46,190 bases of DNA from Domibacillus tundrae. Lineage in GTDB: Bacteria > Bacillota > Bacilli > Bacillales > Domibacillaceae. The notes under the pieces are model-generated. The model worked only from the letters and a program-made list of their open reading frames with translations. It made no database searches and had not been told where the DNA came from. The stretch covers positions 1-46,190 of the forward strand of contig NZ_LAJA01000015.1 of NCBI RefSeq assembly GCF_000970675.1, read 5' to 3'. A program made the translations under genes and the position numbers. Positions 1-8,274 of this stretch are shown here, in pieces (within the stretch, counting starts at the first letter, position 1; every line of letters begins with the position of its first letter).

Positions 1-139
1 ACAATGCGGGCTCGTTTTTTTGTGGCTATGTTAAATAATGCTAAAGCAGCCACTTATTTTTCCATAATTAAGAAAAAGATTGATGAAAAATGCTGCTTAA
101 ACTCTTTCATTCAATACCTTTGTTTCTACATCCAAATAA
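1..139. other. Window edge downstream of mqo, no gene
   Basis: The first 20 bases (a GC-rich stretch followed by seven T residues) look like the 3' half and T-tract of a terminator whose hairpin lies outside the window. Nothing else is recognisable before the mqo stop codon. Confidence 0.3.
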
Positions 140-1639
140 TTAATTATTGACTAGCTCTTTTCCGCTTAGACCAAGCGTCTCTGCTGTTGAAGTATGAATT
201 TCGTGCAGAAGCTCTGGATTTCCCATTAGTGACACGCCATAAGAAGGAATCATTTCTTTAATTTTCGGTTCCCACTCTTTCATATGTTGCGGGAAACATT
301 TTTTAAATACCTCAAGCATAACGTGAACACCAGTAGAAGCACCTGGAGAAGCACCTAGTAATGCTGCAATCGAGCCATCAGCGGCACTAATAACTTCCGT
401 ACCAAATTGAAGTGTACCTTTGCCGCCAGCTTCAGTATCTTTGATCACTTGCACACGTTGGCCCGCTACGACTAAATCCCAATCCTCGTTTTTTGCGTTC
501 GGGATAAACTCACGCAGCTCTTCCATGCGCTGTTCTTTTGATAGCATCACTTGTCGGACTAGGTAGTTTGTCAATGACATATTTTTTGCACCTGCCGACA
601 ACATTGTTAAGAGATTATCAGGTTTTACGGACGTGACCAAATCAAACATTGAACCGGTTTTCAAAAACTTTGGTGAGAAGCCGGCAAACGGCCCAAACAG
701 CAACGATTTTTTATTTTCGATAAATCTTGTGTCAAGATGCGGAACAGACATTGGAGGAGCCCCAACCTTCGCTTTTCCGTATACTTTTGCATGATGCTGC
801 GTTACAACATCCGGATTATTACACACCATAAATATTCCGCTTACCGGGAATCCTCCAATATGTTTTCCTTCAGGAATACCGGATTTTTGCAGTAGATGCA
901 GACTTCCTCCCCCGCCTCCGACAAAGACGAATTTTGCAGCATGGCGTTCGACGTTACCGCTGTCGTTTCGTACTTTCAATTCCCACGAGCCGTCGCTAGC
1001 ACGTTTAATATTATCAACGCTATGTTTGTATTTGATATCGACGTTTTTACTCTTTAAGTGGTCAAACAAAATGCGCGTTAAAGCACCGAAGTTGACATCA
1101 GTTCCAGAGTCGATTTTTGTTGCTGCTATAGGTTCATTCGATGGACGATCCTGTATAATAAGCGGAATCCATTCCATCAGTTTTTCAGGGTCATCGGAAA
1201 ATTCCATCCCTTGAAACAGAGGATTATTTGACATCGCTTCAAAACGTTTCTTTAAAAACGTTACATCTTGTTCCCCTTGTACCATACTCATATGAGGCAA
1301 TGGCATAATAAAGTCCTGCGGGTTACGTATCAGCTTGCTGTTTACAAGATAAGACCAAAACTGCATTGAAAGCTGAAACTGTTCATTAATTTGGATAGCT
1401 TTGCTAATATCTATAGATCCGTCTGGTTTTTCGACAGTGTAGTTAAGCTCGCAAAGTGCCGCATGCCCTGTTCCTGCATTATTCCACTCGTTAGAGCTTT
1501 CCTCTCCCGCACTTTCGAGCTTCTCAAACACTTTAATTTCCCATTCCGGTACTAATTCTTTCAAAAGCGTCCCTAAAGTTGCACTCATGATTCCGGCACC
1601 AATTAAGATGACGTCTGTTTTCGTTTCTCTGTTGCTCAT
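140..1639 (-). CDS. mqo: Malate:quinone oxidoreductase
   Basis: This FAD enzyme oxidises malate to oxaloacetate and passes electrons to the quinone pool, acting peripherally at the membrane beside the TCA cycle. The N-terminus carries a dinucleotide-binding fold ([15 protein letters not shown], about residues 8-22), followed by the family-typical [19 protein letters not shown] segment and a C-terminal GASPGAST motif. The product is 499 aa, about the usual family length. The reading frame opens 21 codons further upstream, but the ATG at 1639 begins right before the FAD motif and follows a purine-rich Shine-Dalgarno, so I use it. It is a single-gene unit with a sigma-A-like promoter and a possible CcpA site upstream. 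Family assignment is secure; regulation is inferred. Confidence 0.95.
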   Translation of the reverse strand: MSNRETKTDVILIGAGIMSATLGTLLKELVPEWEIKVFEKLESAGEESSNEWNNAGTGHAALCELNYTVEKPDGSIDISKAIQINEQFQLSMQFWSYLVNSKLIRNPQDFIMPLPHMSMVQGEQDVTFLKKRFEAMSNNPLFQGMEFSDDPEKLMEWIPLIIQDRPSNEPIAATKIDSGTDVNFGALTRILFDHLKSKNVDIKYKHSVDNIKRASDGSWELKVRNDSGNVERHAAKFVFVGGGGGSLHLLQKSGIPEGKHIGGFPVSGIFMVCNNPDVVTQHHAKVYGKAKVGAPPMSVPHLDTRFIENKKSLLFGPFAGFSPKFLKTGSMFDLVTSVKPDNLLTMLSAGAKNMSLTNYLVRQVMLSKEQRMEELREFIPNAKNEDWDLVVAGQRVQVIKDTEAGGKGTLQFGTEVISAADGSIAALLGASPGASTGVHVMLEVFKKCFPQHMKEWEPKIKEMIPSYGVSLMGNPELLHEIHTSTAETLGLSGKELVNN

Positions 1640-1676
1640 GTTTACCTTCCCTCTCCCCTTAAATTTGCAGAAAGGA

Positions 1677-1690
1677 TGTAAGCGCTTCTG
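1677..1690 (-). promoter_or_regulatory. Possible cre (CcpA) site in the mqo leader
   Basis: The sequence TGTAAGCGCTTCTG matches 12 of 14 positions of the catabolite-responsive element consensus. It lies between the mqo promoter and start codon, a position where CcpA would block elongation. A weaker second match is at 1822-1836. Regulation by CcpA is inferred. Confidence 0.45.
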
Positions 1691-1745
1691 ATTAGGCGTC
1701 ACACCAAGCTAAGGCACGACCTAGTCACACACCTTTTCTGTCTCA

Positions 1746-1773
1746 ATTATAACCATATCATAGTGTATTACAA
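1746..1773 (-). promoter_or_regulatory. Sigma-A-type promoter for mqo
   Basis: Read on the minus strand there is a TTGTAA -35, a 16 nt spacer and a perfect TATAAT -10, about 105 nt upstream of the chosen mqo ATG. Confidence 0.6.
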
Positions 1774-1873
1774 TTACTTATAGATTAAACTATCTACTAT
1801 TATATGATAGTTATGAGTTATTTGAAAGCGGATAAAAGGTGAGAAGTCCGTCCACAAGTTCCTAGGAACACAC

Positions 1874-1923
1874 AAAAACCAAGGCCTTAATCCAGCTTCT
1901 TGCAAGGATGAAGGCTTTGGTTT
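1874..1923 (-). terminator. Rho-independent terminator after rlmH
   Basis: On the minus strand, 12-nt arms (1911-1922 and 1877-1888) pair with one mismatch around a 22 nt loop and are followed by a T-rich run. A second small hairpin lies between it and the rlmH stop (about 1926-1942). Confidence 0.7.
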
Positions 1924-1961
1924 GCGGTTACCAGCGAACCGTCACCATCTAATTTTCGCTG

Positions 1962-2441
1962 TTACTTATGGTAAGGTTCCCCCCGGTTAATCCGGAAACT
2001 CCGATACACCTGCTCTACCAAGATCAGCCTCATCAGCTGGTGTGGAAATGTCATAGGCGAGAAAGACAGCTTTTCATCCGCACGCTTCAGTACGGTGTCA
2101 CTTAACCCAAGCGAACCGCCGATCACAAAGGCGATTTTGCTTTTGCCGTATGTAGCGAGATTGTCGATGTCGGCGGCGAGCTGCTCGGATGATTTCATTT
2201 TGCCGTTGATAGCGAGTGCAATGACGTGTGCGTCCGGATTGATTTTGGCTAAGATCCGTTCTCCTTCTTTTTCTTTTACCTGCTTCATTTCGGCCTCACT
2301 TAGGATTTCCGGCGCTTTTTCATCCGGTACTTCGATGATGTCGATTTTGGCGTACGCGGACAGTCTTTTAATATATTCATCGATGCCTTGTTTTAAGTAC
2401 TTTTCTTTTAATTTACCCACTGTTATAATCGAGATATTCAC
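1962..2441 (-). CDS. rlmH: 23S rRNA (pseudouridine-1915-N3)-methyltransferase RlmH
   Basis: RlmH is a SPOUT-class methyltransferase that adds a methyl group to N3 of pseudouridine 1915 in helix 69 of 23S rRNA, using SAM on assembled 70S ribosomes. The 159 aa length equals the family standard. The SAM-binding trefoil motif [11 protein letters not shown] (about residues 105-115) and the family-typical C-terminus [18 protein letters not shown] are both present. Translation starts at a GTG preceded by TGAGGT at good spacing. It lies near the htrC/wal genes, as in B. subtilis. Two perfect DnaA boxes lie just upstream of the start. Confidence 0.96.
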   Translation of the reverse strand: MNISIITVGKLKEKYLKQGIDEYIKRLSAYAKIDIIEVPDEKAPEILSEAEMKQVKEKEGERILAKINPDAHVIALAINGKMKSSEQLAADIDNLATYGKSKIAFVIGGSLGLSDTVLKRADEKLSFSPMTFPHQLMRLILVEQVYRSFRINRGEPYHK

Positions 2442-2477
2442 AATTAAACCTCACTTTACAAACAATTTACGAACAGT

Positions 2478-2499
2478 TTATCCACAGAAGTTATCCACA
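2478..2499 (+). promoter_or_regulatory. Pair of perfect DnaA boxes upstream of rlmH
   Basis: TTATCCACA occurs at 2478-2486 and again at 2491-2499, both perfect and in the same orientation, 13 nt start to start. They lie in the divergent spacer between rlmH and the glycerophosphodiesterase gene, about 33 kb from dnaA. Confidence 0.65.
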
Positions 2500-2533
2500 T
2501 ATCAACAACTCACCTGTTTATATTTTACCATAG

Positions 2534-2549
2534 TATTCACATGTGAATA
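2534..2549. promoter_or_regulatory. 16 bp perfect palindrome, candidate operator
   Basis: TATTCACATGTGAATA is a perfect inverted repeat in the spacer between rlmH and the divergently oriented glycerophosphodiesterase gene. The cognate regulator is unknown. Confidence 0.4.
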
Positions 2550-2690
2550 TCGGTCTTTTGTTTGTTTCTTTTTTATTTCAGATGACAAAAGAAGGAATTT
2601 TCAGTGTTTTTTGTTAACTTATTCTATTCTTTATATTTCTTTAATATTTCCCTGACAAAATAGATATCGAAGTCTATTTAGGGAGGAATC

Positions 2691-4976
2691 ATGATGAAAA
2701 AGAAGAAGGTAGTGCCTTTGTTTTTAGCAACAGGAATGTTATTTAACGGAGGTGAAATCATTCCCGTTAACGTGCTGGCTGCTGAGCCCGTTTTTACAGA
2801 ATCATTTGATGCTGCTGCATTGCCGGATGGCTGGGAAGTCATTCAAGGACAGGCTGCGGTTCAAGACGGTTCACTTATGTTAACGTCTCCTTCCACATCG
2901 AAGCCAGCTCGCGTACTTATGCCTGAATCGGTTTCTAGCGGTGATTACATTATTGAAGCGGATATGACGTTTGTTTCCGCTGTTGAAGACACACGCTGGG
3001 CATCCATCATGTACCGCGTGCAAGGCAATGATTATCCGTATTACCAAATGGCTGTCCGCCGAGGTGCCAACGCATTAAATGGGGTCGAACTTGCGCTTCG
3101 CAATGCGAATAATGGGTGGTCTGTCTTAAACAAAGCCCCATATAGCGAAGCATTTGCTTACAACAAAACTTACAAAATGAAAATAGTGTCAAAAGGAAAT
3201 CGTGTACAGCAATACATAAATGGCCAGCTTGTAATCGACACCGACCAGGCGACAGCTCTTCAAGAAGGACGGATCGGCTTTCAAGCAGCCGGCGCAACTG
3301 TTAAATTTGATAATATTCACGTAAAGGAACAAACAGAGGAACTTCCTTCACTGGCCGATACGAGCGCTTTTTTGGGCGATCAGCCCGAAACCAATTTATT
3401 AAATGCGCCGACGATTATTTCGGATACACCTCAGCTTGAGCAGCAAGAAGGTATATCCTCGATGATGCTCAAGCCCGATACTGATTTACTTATACAAGGC
3501 ACACCTTTGCGCACGTATTTAGAAGAGATGAAAGGTGAGACCATTCCCATTATCAAGCTGGAAAATGAAGAAACAGCTCAAAAAACAGCTCAGTTGCTTA
3601 GTGAAATGTCCGTCCAGGATGTACATATCGTATCTACTCAATCAGAAGTGCTAAAGACGGTCAAAGAAATCGTTCCGTCCGTACGCGGGGCACTCATATA
3701 TAATCGTTCTTCACTTAATAAGCATGATCTGAACCGCTTTATCCAGTCTGTCCATACGTCCGGGGCAAAAACGGCCATACTGCCACAAAAGCTGCTTTCA
3801 GCCGATACCGTTCATTCTTTTCATAGCCGTGCCGTTTCTATTTGGGGTGATATGGAAGGCGAATTAGAACTTGATGCGCATAAGCTGATTCATGCTGGTG
3901 TTGACGGCATCATTGCCAGAGATCCAGTACCAGTAACAGCTGCATTCAGCCGTTATCCTGAAAATACGCTCGTTCAGCGGCCGATTGTCGCTGCGCATCG
4001 TGGCATCCCATCACTCGCTCCTGAAAATACAATGCCCGGCTACCGTATGTCATATGAACTCGGAGCGGATTTAATTGAAACAGATGTGCAAAAAACAAAA
4101 GACGGTGAAATTGTGATTATGCACGACTATACGGTTGACCGGACCACAGATGGAACAGGCAATGTAAAAGATTTAACATTGGCGGATATTCAATCACTTG
4201 ATGCCGGCTCTTATTTGAGTGAAGAATTCGCTGGCGAAAAAGTACCTTTGTTCCGTGAATTTTTACAAGAATTTAAGGGGAAAGAAATCATATTGTTAGT
4301 GGAATTAAAAGCGGATGGTATTGCTGAGGATACGATTCGGATTATTGAAGAAGAAGGCATGAGGGATCAAGTTGTTTTGCAAAGCTTCCATTTAAACAGT
4401 GTGACACAATCTGTCGCTTCTGCGCCAAATATGCCTTCCGGTTATTTGTATTCAGCAGCTGTGCCGCAGACAGAAGCAGCCCGGCTGAACGACGCACGCA
4501 ACATGATGAATTACGCGACTCGTTTAAATGTAACGCTCAATTCAAGCTACAGCAGCTTGTCTCCCGAATTTACATCATATCTCCGTCAGCGGGGCATGAT
4601 CAGTTTTCATTGGACGTTCCGCAATGAAGCCGACTTTGGTGAGCAGCTTCAAAATGGCGTGATCGGGCCGATTACCGATTATACGCAGTGGCTGACCGAA
4701 GCACCAATCCGGATCGAAACGCCGATAAAAACCCGGAACTTGAATATAGGGCAGACAGCAACGATTCAAGCAAAAGCGTTCTTGAATTATCGGACCGACA
4801 AAAAAGAGAATATCGAAACAAACCTTTTCTCATCTAGTGACAATGTCAAAATTGATGGAAATACCATTCAAGCAGAGAAATCGGGTTCTTCTTACGTTTT
4901 CGCTCAACACACATTTACAATGCTTGACCAAGAATGGACACTCGTTTCAGAACCAATTGAAGTCACCGTAAAATAA
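2691..4976 (+). CDS. Secreted multidomain glycerophosphodiester phosphodiesterase
   Basis: The 761 aa product begins with a Lys-rich signal peptide (cleavage probably after VLAA, about residue 31). Residues about 33-212 resemble a concanavalin-like/DUF1080 jelly roll. Residues about 245-420 look like the second half of a degenerate GDPD barrel (HAGVDGIIARDPVPV near its end). The complete GDPD domain, about 430-690, carries the catalytic signature: H436-R437, E445-N446, metal ligands E463 and D465, and H478 (IVIMHDYTVDRTTDGTG). The last 70 residues look like an Ig-type wall-associated domain. It probably hydrolyses glycerophosphodiesters or teichoic-acid-derived substrates outside the cell; the substrate is inferred. 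The Shine-Dalgarno AGGGAGG precedes tandem ATGs. It is the only gene left of oriC transcribed towards the fork. Confidence 0.85.
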   Translation: MMKKKKVVPLFLATGMLFNGGEIIPVNVLAAEPVFTESFDAAALPDGWEVIQGQAAVQDGSLMLTSPSTSKPARVLMPESVSSGDYIIEADMTFVSAVEDTRWASIMYRVQGNDYPYYQMAVRRGANALNGVELALRNANNGWSVLNKAPYSEAFAYNKTYKMKIVSKGNRVQQYINGQLVIDTDQATALQEGRIGFQAAGATVKFDNIHVKEQTEELPSLADTSAFLGDQPETNLLNAPTIISDTPQLEQQEGISSMMLKPDTDLLIQGTPLRTYLEEMKGETIPIIKLENEETAQKTAQLLSEMSVQDVHIVSTQSEVLKTVKEIVPSVRGALIYNRSSLNKHDLNRFIQSVHTSGAKTAILPQKLLSADTVHSFHSRAVSIWGDMEGELELDAHKLIHAGVDGIIARDPVPVTAAFSRYPENTLVQRPIVAAHRGIPSLAPENTMPGYRMSYELGADLIETDVQKTKDGEIVIMHDYTVDRTTDGTGNVKDLTLADIQSLDAGSYLSEEFAGEKVPLFREFLQEFKGKEIILLVELKADGIAEDTIRIIEEEGMRDQVVLQSFHLNSVTQSVASAPNMPSGYLYSAAVPQTEAARLNDARNMMNYATRLNVTLNSSYSSLSPEFTSYLRQRGMISFHWTFRNEADFGEQLQNGVIGPITDYTQWLTEAPIRIETPIKTRNLNIGQTATIQAKAFLNYRTDKKENIETNLFSSSDNVKIDGNTIQAEKSGSSYVFAQHTFTMLDQEWTLVSEPIEVTVK

Positions 4977-4980
4977 AGAA

Positions 4981-5018
4981 AAAATTCCCGTTATCAACAT
5001 GTTGATAACGGGAATTTT
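4981..5018. terminator. Bidirectional terminator, 38 bp perfect palindrome
   Basis: An 18 bp arm is repeated inverted around a central AT, giving a perfect palindrome with T-rich flanks on both strands. It lies between the convergent glycerophosphodiesterase gene and the htrC/CxxH unit and can serve both. Confidence 0.85.
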
Positions 5019-5024
5019 CTGACT

Positions 5025-5054
5025 TTATCCACATACCCACAGATTTCATCCACA
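5025..5054 (+). promoter_or_regulatory. DnaA box pair downstream of the CxxH gene
   Basis: One perfect box TTATCCACA (5025-5033) and one with a single mismatch, TCATCCACA (5046-5054), lie in the same orientation between the terminator and the CxxH/CxxC gene. Confidence 0.45.
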
Positions 5055-5069
5055 TTTCGTGACCGGATA

Positions 5070-5228
5070 TTAGTTTCCGACAACATATAAAGCCGGATTT
5101 TGACAAAATTCGCAGGATACAGGTTCTTCAATTTTTTTCATAATCGGGGCTATTTCGTATTCATCAACGGCAATATCAAGTGCCAATTCAATGTGTTCAA
5201 GACAGCATGCCATTTGTTGTTTCTCCAT
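5070..5228 (-). CDS. CxxH/CxxC small protein (YyzF-like)
   Basis: A 52 aa protein starting MEKQQMACCLEHIE. It has a CLEH (C-x-x-H, residues 9-12) and a CEFC (C-x-x-C, residues 39-42) pair that together suggest a four-ligand zinc site. B. subtilis has a protein of this type (YyzF) next to its HtrA-type protease gene. Its ATG abuts the htrC TAA with no spacer, so it is probably translationally coupled and co-transcribed with htrC. The function is unknown. Confidence 0.8.
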   Translation of the reverse strand: MEKQQMACCLEHIELALDIAVDEYEIAPIMKKIEEPVSCEFCQNPALYVVGN

Positions 5229-6428
5229 TTATAAATCACTTTCCGCAACGAGCGTCATCTCGGTTTCTTTTTGCTTTCCATCCCGATAGTACGTCACATT
5301 TACGGTGTCGCCTTCTTTTTTATTATTGTACATATATTTGCGCAAGGCAATGACATCTTGTACCGGTTCTCCGTCGAGCGCAGTGATCACATCGTATTCT
5401 TGAAGTCCTGCTTTCGCAGCAGGTGAATTCGTTAACACTTGCTCAACAATAACGCCTTCTTTAATATCTTCAGGCAGCTTTAACGTTTCCTGCTGATGAT
5501 ATGATGGCAGCTCGTTAACATTTTGAAGCGTTACTCCCATGGCCGGGCGCTTCACTTCACCGAATGATTCAAGATCTTCAATAATGGGCAAAGCCGTGTC
5601 GATTGGAATGGACAAGCCAATGCCTTCAACGGCGCTTTCAGCAATTTTCATCGAGTTAATGCCAATCACCTGACCCGCAATGTTCACAAGTGCCCCGCCG
5701 CTGTTACCAGGATTAATGGCTGCATCTGTCTGTAGCACTTCCGCCTGCCAGTCGTTGACCCTATCGCCATTTAAATCAACTGGGATCGCACGCTCCAGTC
5801 CGGATACGACTCCCTGCGTAACTGAACCAGAAAATTCAAGACCGAGCGGGTTTCCGATCGCAAGAACCGGTTCGCCAATTTTAAGTGCTTCCGAGTCGCC
5901 GAATTGGGCTGTTTTCTCCACATTGGCCCCACTGATGGTTAAAACAGCCAGGTCGGTCCATACATCGCCACCTAACAGCTCTGCCGGTTCCTTCGTGCCG
6001 TCCGCAAGGGTTACTTCGAGCTGTTGTGCGCCTTCAATGACATGATAATTCGTCACAATAAAAGCGGTGTCGCCGTCTTTTTTATAAATGACACCACTTC
6101 CGCTTCCGGCTTCCTGCGTTGTTGATTCCGAGCCGAAAAAGTTCATTGATGCTTGAATATTTGTAATGCCGACAACCGCATCCTTCGCTTTTTCTACCGC
6201 TTGTGTCACGTCTGTTGTTACATCTATTGCTACTTGTTCCGAGCTGCCAGCCAGCTCATTTTCAGAAACGGATACGTCATTATTTTGATAATCCACAATC
6301 GACGGAAGTGTTGTCACGACAAGCCCGGCCCCAATCACGATGCCGGCAAGTCCTGACAAAAAGTAGCCGCCTTTTCCGCCGCGCTTGTTTCGTTCTGTGC
6401 GCCCTTCATCATAATAGCCCAATATCAT
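5229..6428 (-). CDS. htrC: Membrane-anchored HtrA/DegP-type serine protease
   Basis: The 399 aa protein has a short cytoplasmic N-terminus, one transmembrane anchor (about residues 22-41), a trypsin-like protease domain (about 75-285) and a C-terminal PDZ domain (about 300-390). The catalytic triad is visible: H129 in NYHVIEG, D159 in WTDLAVL and S243 in NPGNSGGALVN. Proteins of this family degrade or refold misfolded secreted proteins at the outer face of the membrane. The gene lies downstream of the wal operon, as yyxA/htrC does in B. subtilis, but a terminator after walJ separates it. The start codon follows AAAGGGATGA. Confidence 0.93.
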   Translation of the reverse strand: MILGYYDEGRTERNKRGGKGGYFLSGLAGIVIGAGLVVTTLPSIVDYQNNDVSVSENELAGSSEQVAIDVTTDVTQAVEKAKDAVVGITNIQASMNFFGSESTTQEAGSGSGVIYKKDGDTAFIVTNYHVIEGAQQLEVTLADGTKEPAELLGGDVWTDLAVLTISGANVEKTAQFGDSEALKIGEPVLAIGNPLGLEFSGSVTQGVVSGLERAIPVDLNGDRVNDWQAEVLQTDAAINPGNSGGALVNIAGQVIGINSMKIAESAVEGIGLSIPIDTALPIIEDLESFGEVKRPAMGVTLQNVNELPSYHQQETLKLPEDIKEGVIVEQVLTNSPAAKAGLQEYDVITALDGEPVQDVIALRKYMYNNKKEGDTVNVTYYRDGKQKETEMTLVAESDL

Positions 6429-6593
6429 TCATCCCTTTCTGCCAACTTATTGTTTCACCGTTCTTAGCGGCTATTCTAAAAAAATTATACGCTTTTGCCG
6501 AAAAGAAGGGCAACTTATACGCTGTCAGCGATTTTTCAAGTGAAGATTTGCAGGTTTACTATACGATTTTTTATTTCTCTTAATGCCCCACAG

Positions 6594-6632
6594 CAAAAAA
6601 ACGCTCCGGGCTGATTGCCGCGGAACGTTTTA
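6594..6632 (-). terminator. Terminator of the wal operon after walJ
   Basis: On the minus strand the hairpin arms (about 6621-6629 and 6600-6608, one mismatch) enclose a 12 nt loop and are followed by seven T residues. The hairpin begins one base past the walJ stop. Confidence 0.8.
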
Positions 6633-7427
6633 TTAAATCACCGTGAGTGGTGTGGGCACTTTTGGGTCCGTGTCATACAGGTGAAACTGATGACCGACAC
6701 CGGCGTCTTTTTGTTCAAGCATTTGCGTCACACTCATTTTCGCGAGTTCTTTCATGTTATTGTCGGCACTCAAGTGCGCCAAATAAATACGCTTCGTTTG
6801 CGGTCCGATCACATCATTCATCGCGAGCGCTGCATCTTCATTCGAAACATGCCCGACATCGCTTAAAATGCGCTGCTTGATGCTCCACGGGTAACGGCCC
6901 ATCCGCAGCATACTTACATCATGGTTGCTTTCAAACACATACGCATCTGCGTTAGAGATGAGCCCTTTCATCCTGTCGCTTACATAGCCGGTATCAGTAA
7001 TTAAGACGAGTTTTTTACCGCCATTATGGAAAATATAAAACATCGGCTCCGCTGCATCATGTGATACACCGAACGACTCGATATCCACAGCACCGAACGT
7101 TTTTATCATTTCCGTTTCAAACGTAAACTTCTGGCTGTCATCAATTGCACCGGTCAACCGGTCCATCGCCCTCCACGTTTTTTCGTTCGCGTAAATCGGC
7201 AGCTTGTATTTTCTCGCCAGCACACCGAGTCCTTTAATATGGTCGCTATGCTCGTGTGTGACAAAAATGCCGGACAGGTCGGCAATTTTTCGTCCAATCG
7301 ATGAAAACAGCTCATCCATTTTTTTGCCTGAAAGACCGGCATCGACAAGAAAAGACTGACCGTCTGATTCAACAAAGATCGCATTGCCGGTGCTGCCGCT
7401 TGCCAGTACACTAAATTGCATTGTCAT
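6633..7427 (-). CDS. walJ: MBL-fold metallohydrolase WalJ (YycJ)
   Basis: A 264 aa metallo-beta-lactamase-fold protein with the metal-binding signature THEHSDH (H58, H60, D62, H63) and a downstream ITDTGYVSD segment. It is the last gene of the walRK operon. The B. subtilis and S. pneumoniae homologues have been linked to coordinating cell division with DNA replication and to DNase activity; the exact substrate is unsettled. The frame opens further upstream, but the ATG at 7427 follows GGAG at 8 nt and starts right before the family N-terminus [13 protein letters not shown]. Confidence 0.93.
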   Translation of the reverse strand: MTMQFSVLASGSTGNAIFVESDGQSFLVDAGLSGKKMDELFSSIGRKIADLSGIFVTHEHSDHIKGLGVLARKYKLPIYANEKTWRAMDRLTGAIDDSQKFTFETEMIKTFGAVDIESFGVSHDAAEPMFYIFHNGGKKLVLITDTGYVSDRMKGLISNADAYVFESNHDVSMLRMGRYPWSIKQRILSDVGHVSNEDAALAMNDVIGPQTKRIYLAHLSADNNMKELAKMSVTQMLEQKDAGVGHQFHLYDTDPKVPTPLTVI

Positions 7428-7449
7428 GCTTTTCACTCCAGTTACGTTA

Positions 7450-8274
7450 CTACGATTCTTTTTCTGTCTGATAAATAGATCCGTCAAATGCGTTTACATA
7501 CACTTCTTCAGTTATATCGCCTTTTTCCAGTTGAAAATACCACGTTGGCGACAAAACTTGCAGCACTTGTGATTCAAGCACTTGTGATTCAAGCACTTGT
7601 GATTCATTCAGCTGCACGGTATAATAGCCGAGCTCTGCATCACTGATCTTGCTGTCCGGCTGAATGAACCCATTTTTATAAAGCGCATCAAGTGCCTGCA
7701 GTGCGGGCAAAATAGCTTCTTCGTTCCGGTCTTCATCGTCACTGTCGAGCATTGTTTGAGAGTACTCTTCAATATTTCCATCATCATCGAGCTGTAAGGT
7801 CAGCGTCCCATAAGCATTTTCAAACAGCTTTTTATTTTCAATTTTTTGATAGTACGTGACGGTTTGCCCGTCTTGACTTCGTTCCCAATATGAATATTCG
7901 CCGCCTTGATAGACGTTATTTTTCACGAATGAATTGAGCTTGTCCCGTGTTGCTCCATCCGTATCATATGGCTTGTCGAGCACACTTGCAATTTTGGTGC
8001 CCTTACTACTAATAGCCAACTCCTGCTTCGTTAAAAAAAGCAAATCGTTTTCGGAAAATATTTTCGGCTTGGCGGTGATGATCGAACGCTCGCCGGAATC
8101 TGCCGGCATTTTTTCATATTTTACCCCGTCTTCATCCAGCTTTTGTTCAATCGTTGTTGCTTTAATGACTTCGAAGCGGGATGCGCTGTATTTATTAAAA
8201 AACATCACAGCCAAAAAAATGTCCAGCACGAGAAACACGGCGATAAAAATGGTTTTTGTTTTACTCCAATCCAT
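7450..8274 (-). CDS. yycI: WalRK regulatory membrane protein YycI
   Basis: YycI is a bitopic membrane protein that forms a complex with YycH and the sensor WalK and modulates its kinase activity. The predicted product is 274 aa with one N-terminal transmembrane helix ([21 protein letters not shown], about residues 5-25) and an extracytoplasmic domain. The ATG at 8274 follows AAGGGAGA at 7 nt and gives the canonical [10 protein letters not shown] start; it overlaps the end of yycH by 14 bp. Near the C-terminus a five-residue unit (SQVLE) is repeated almost three times, encoded by 15 nt DNA repeats, which looks like a recent expansion. Confidence 0.92.
   Translation of the reverse strand: MDWSKTKTIFIAVFLVLDIFLAVMFFNKYSASRFEVIKATTIEQKLDEDGVKYEKMPADSGERSIITAKPKIFSENDLLFLTKQELAISSKGTKIASVLDKPYDTDGATRDKLNSFVKNNVYQGGEYSYWERSQDGQTVTYYQKIENKKLFENAYGTLTLQLDDDGNIEEYSQTMLDSDDEDRNEEAILPALQALDALYKNGFIQPDSKISDAELGYYTVQLNESQVLESQVLESQVLQVLSPTWYFQLEKGDITEEVYVNAFDGSIYQTEKES
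7565..7600 (-). repeat. 15 nt tandem repeat inside yycI
   Basis: On the plus strand the unit GATTCAAGCACTTGT occurs at 7571-7585 and 7586-7600, preceded by a partial copy ending at 7570 and followed by GATTC. The unit length is a multiple of three, so copy-number changes keep the frame and add or remove SQVLE. Confidence 0.9.
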
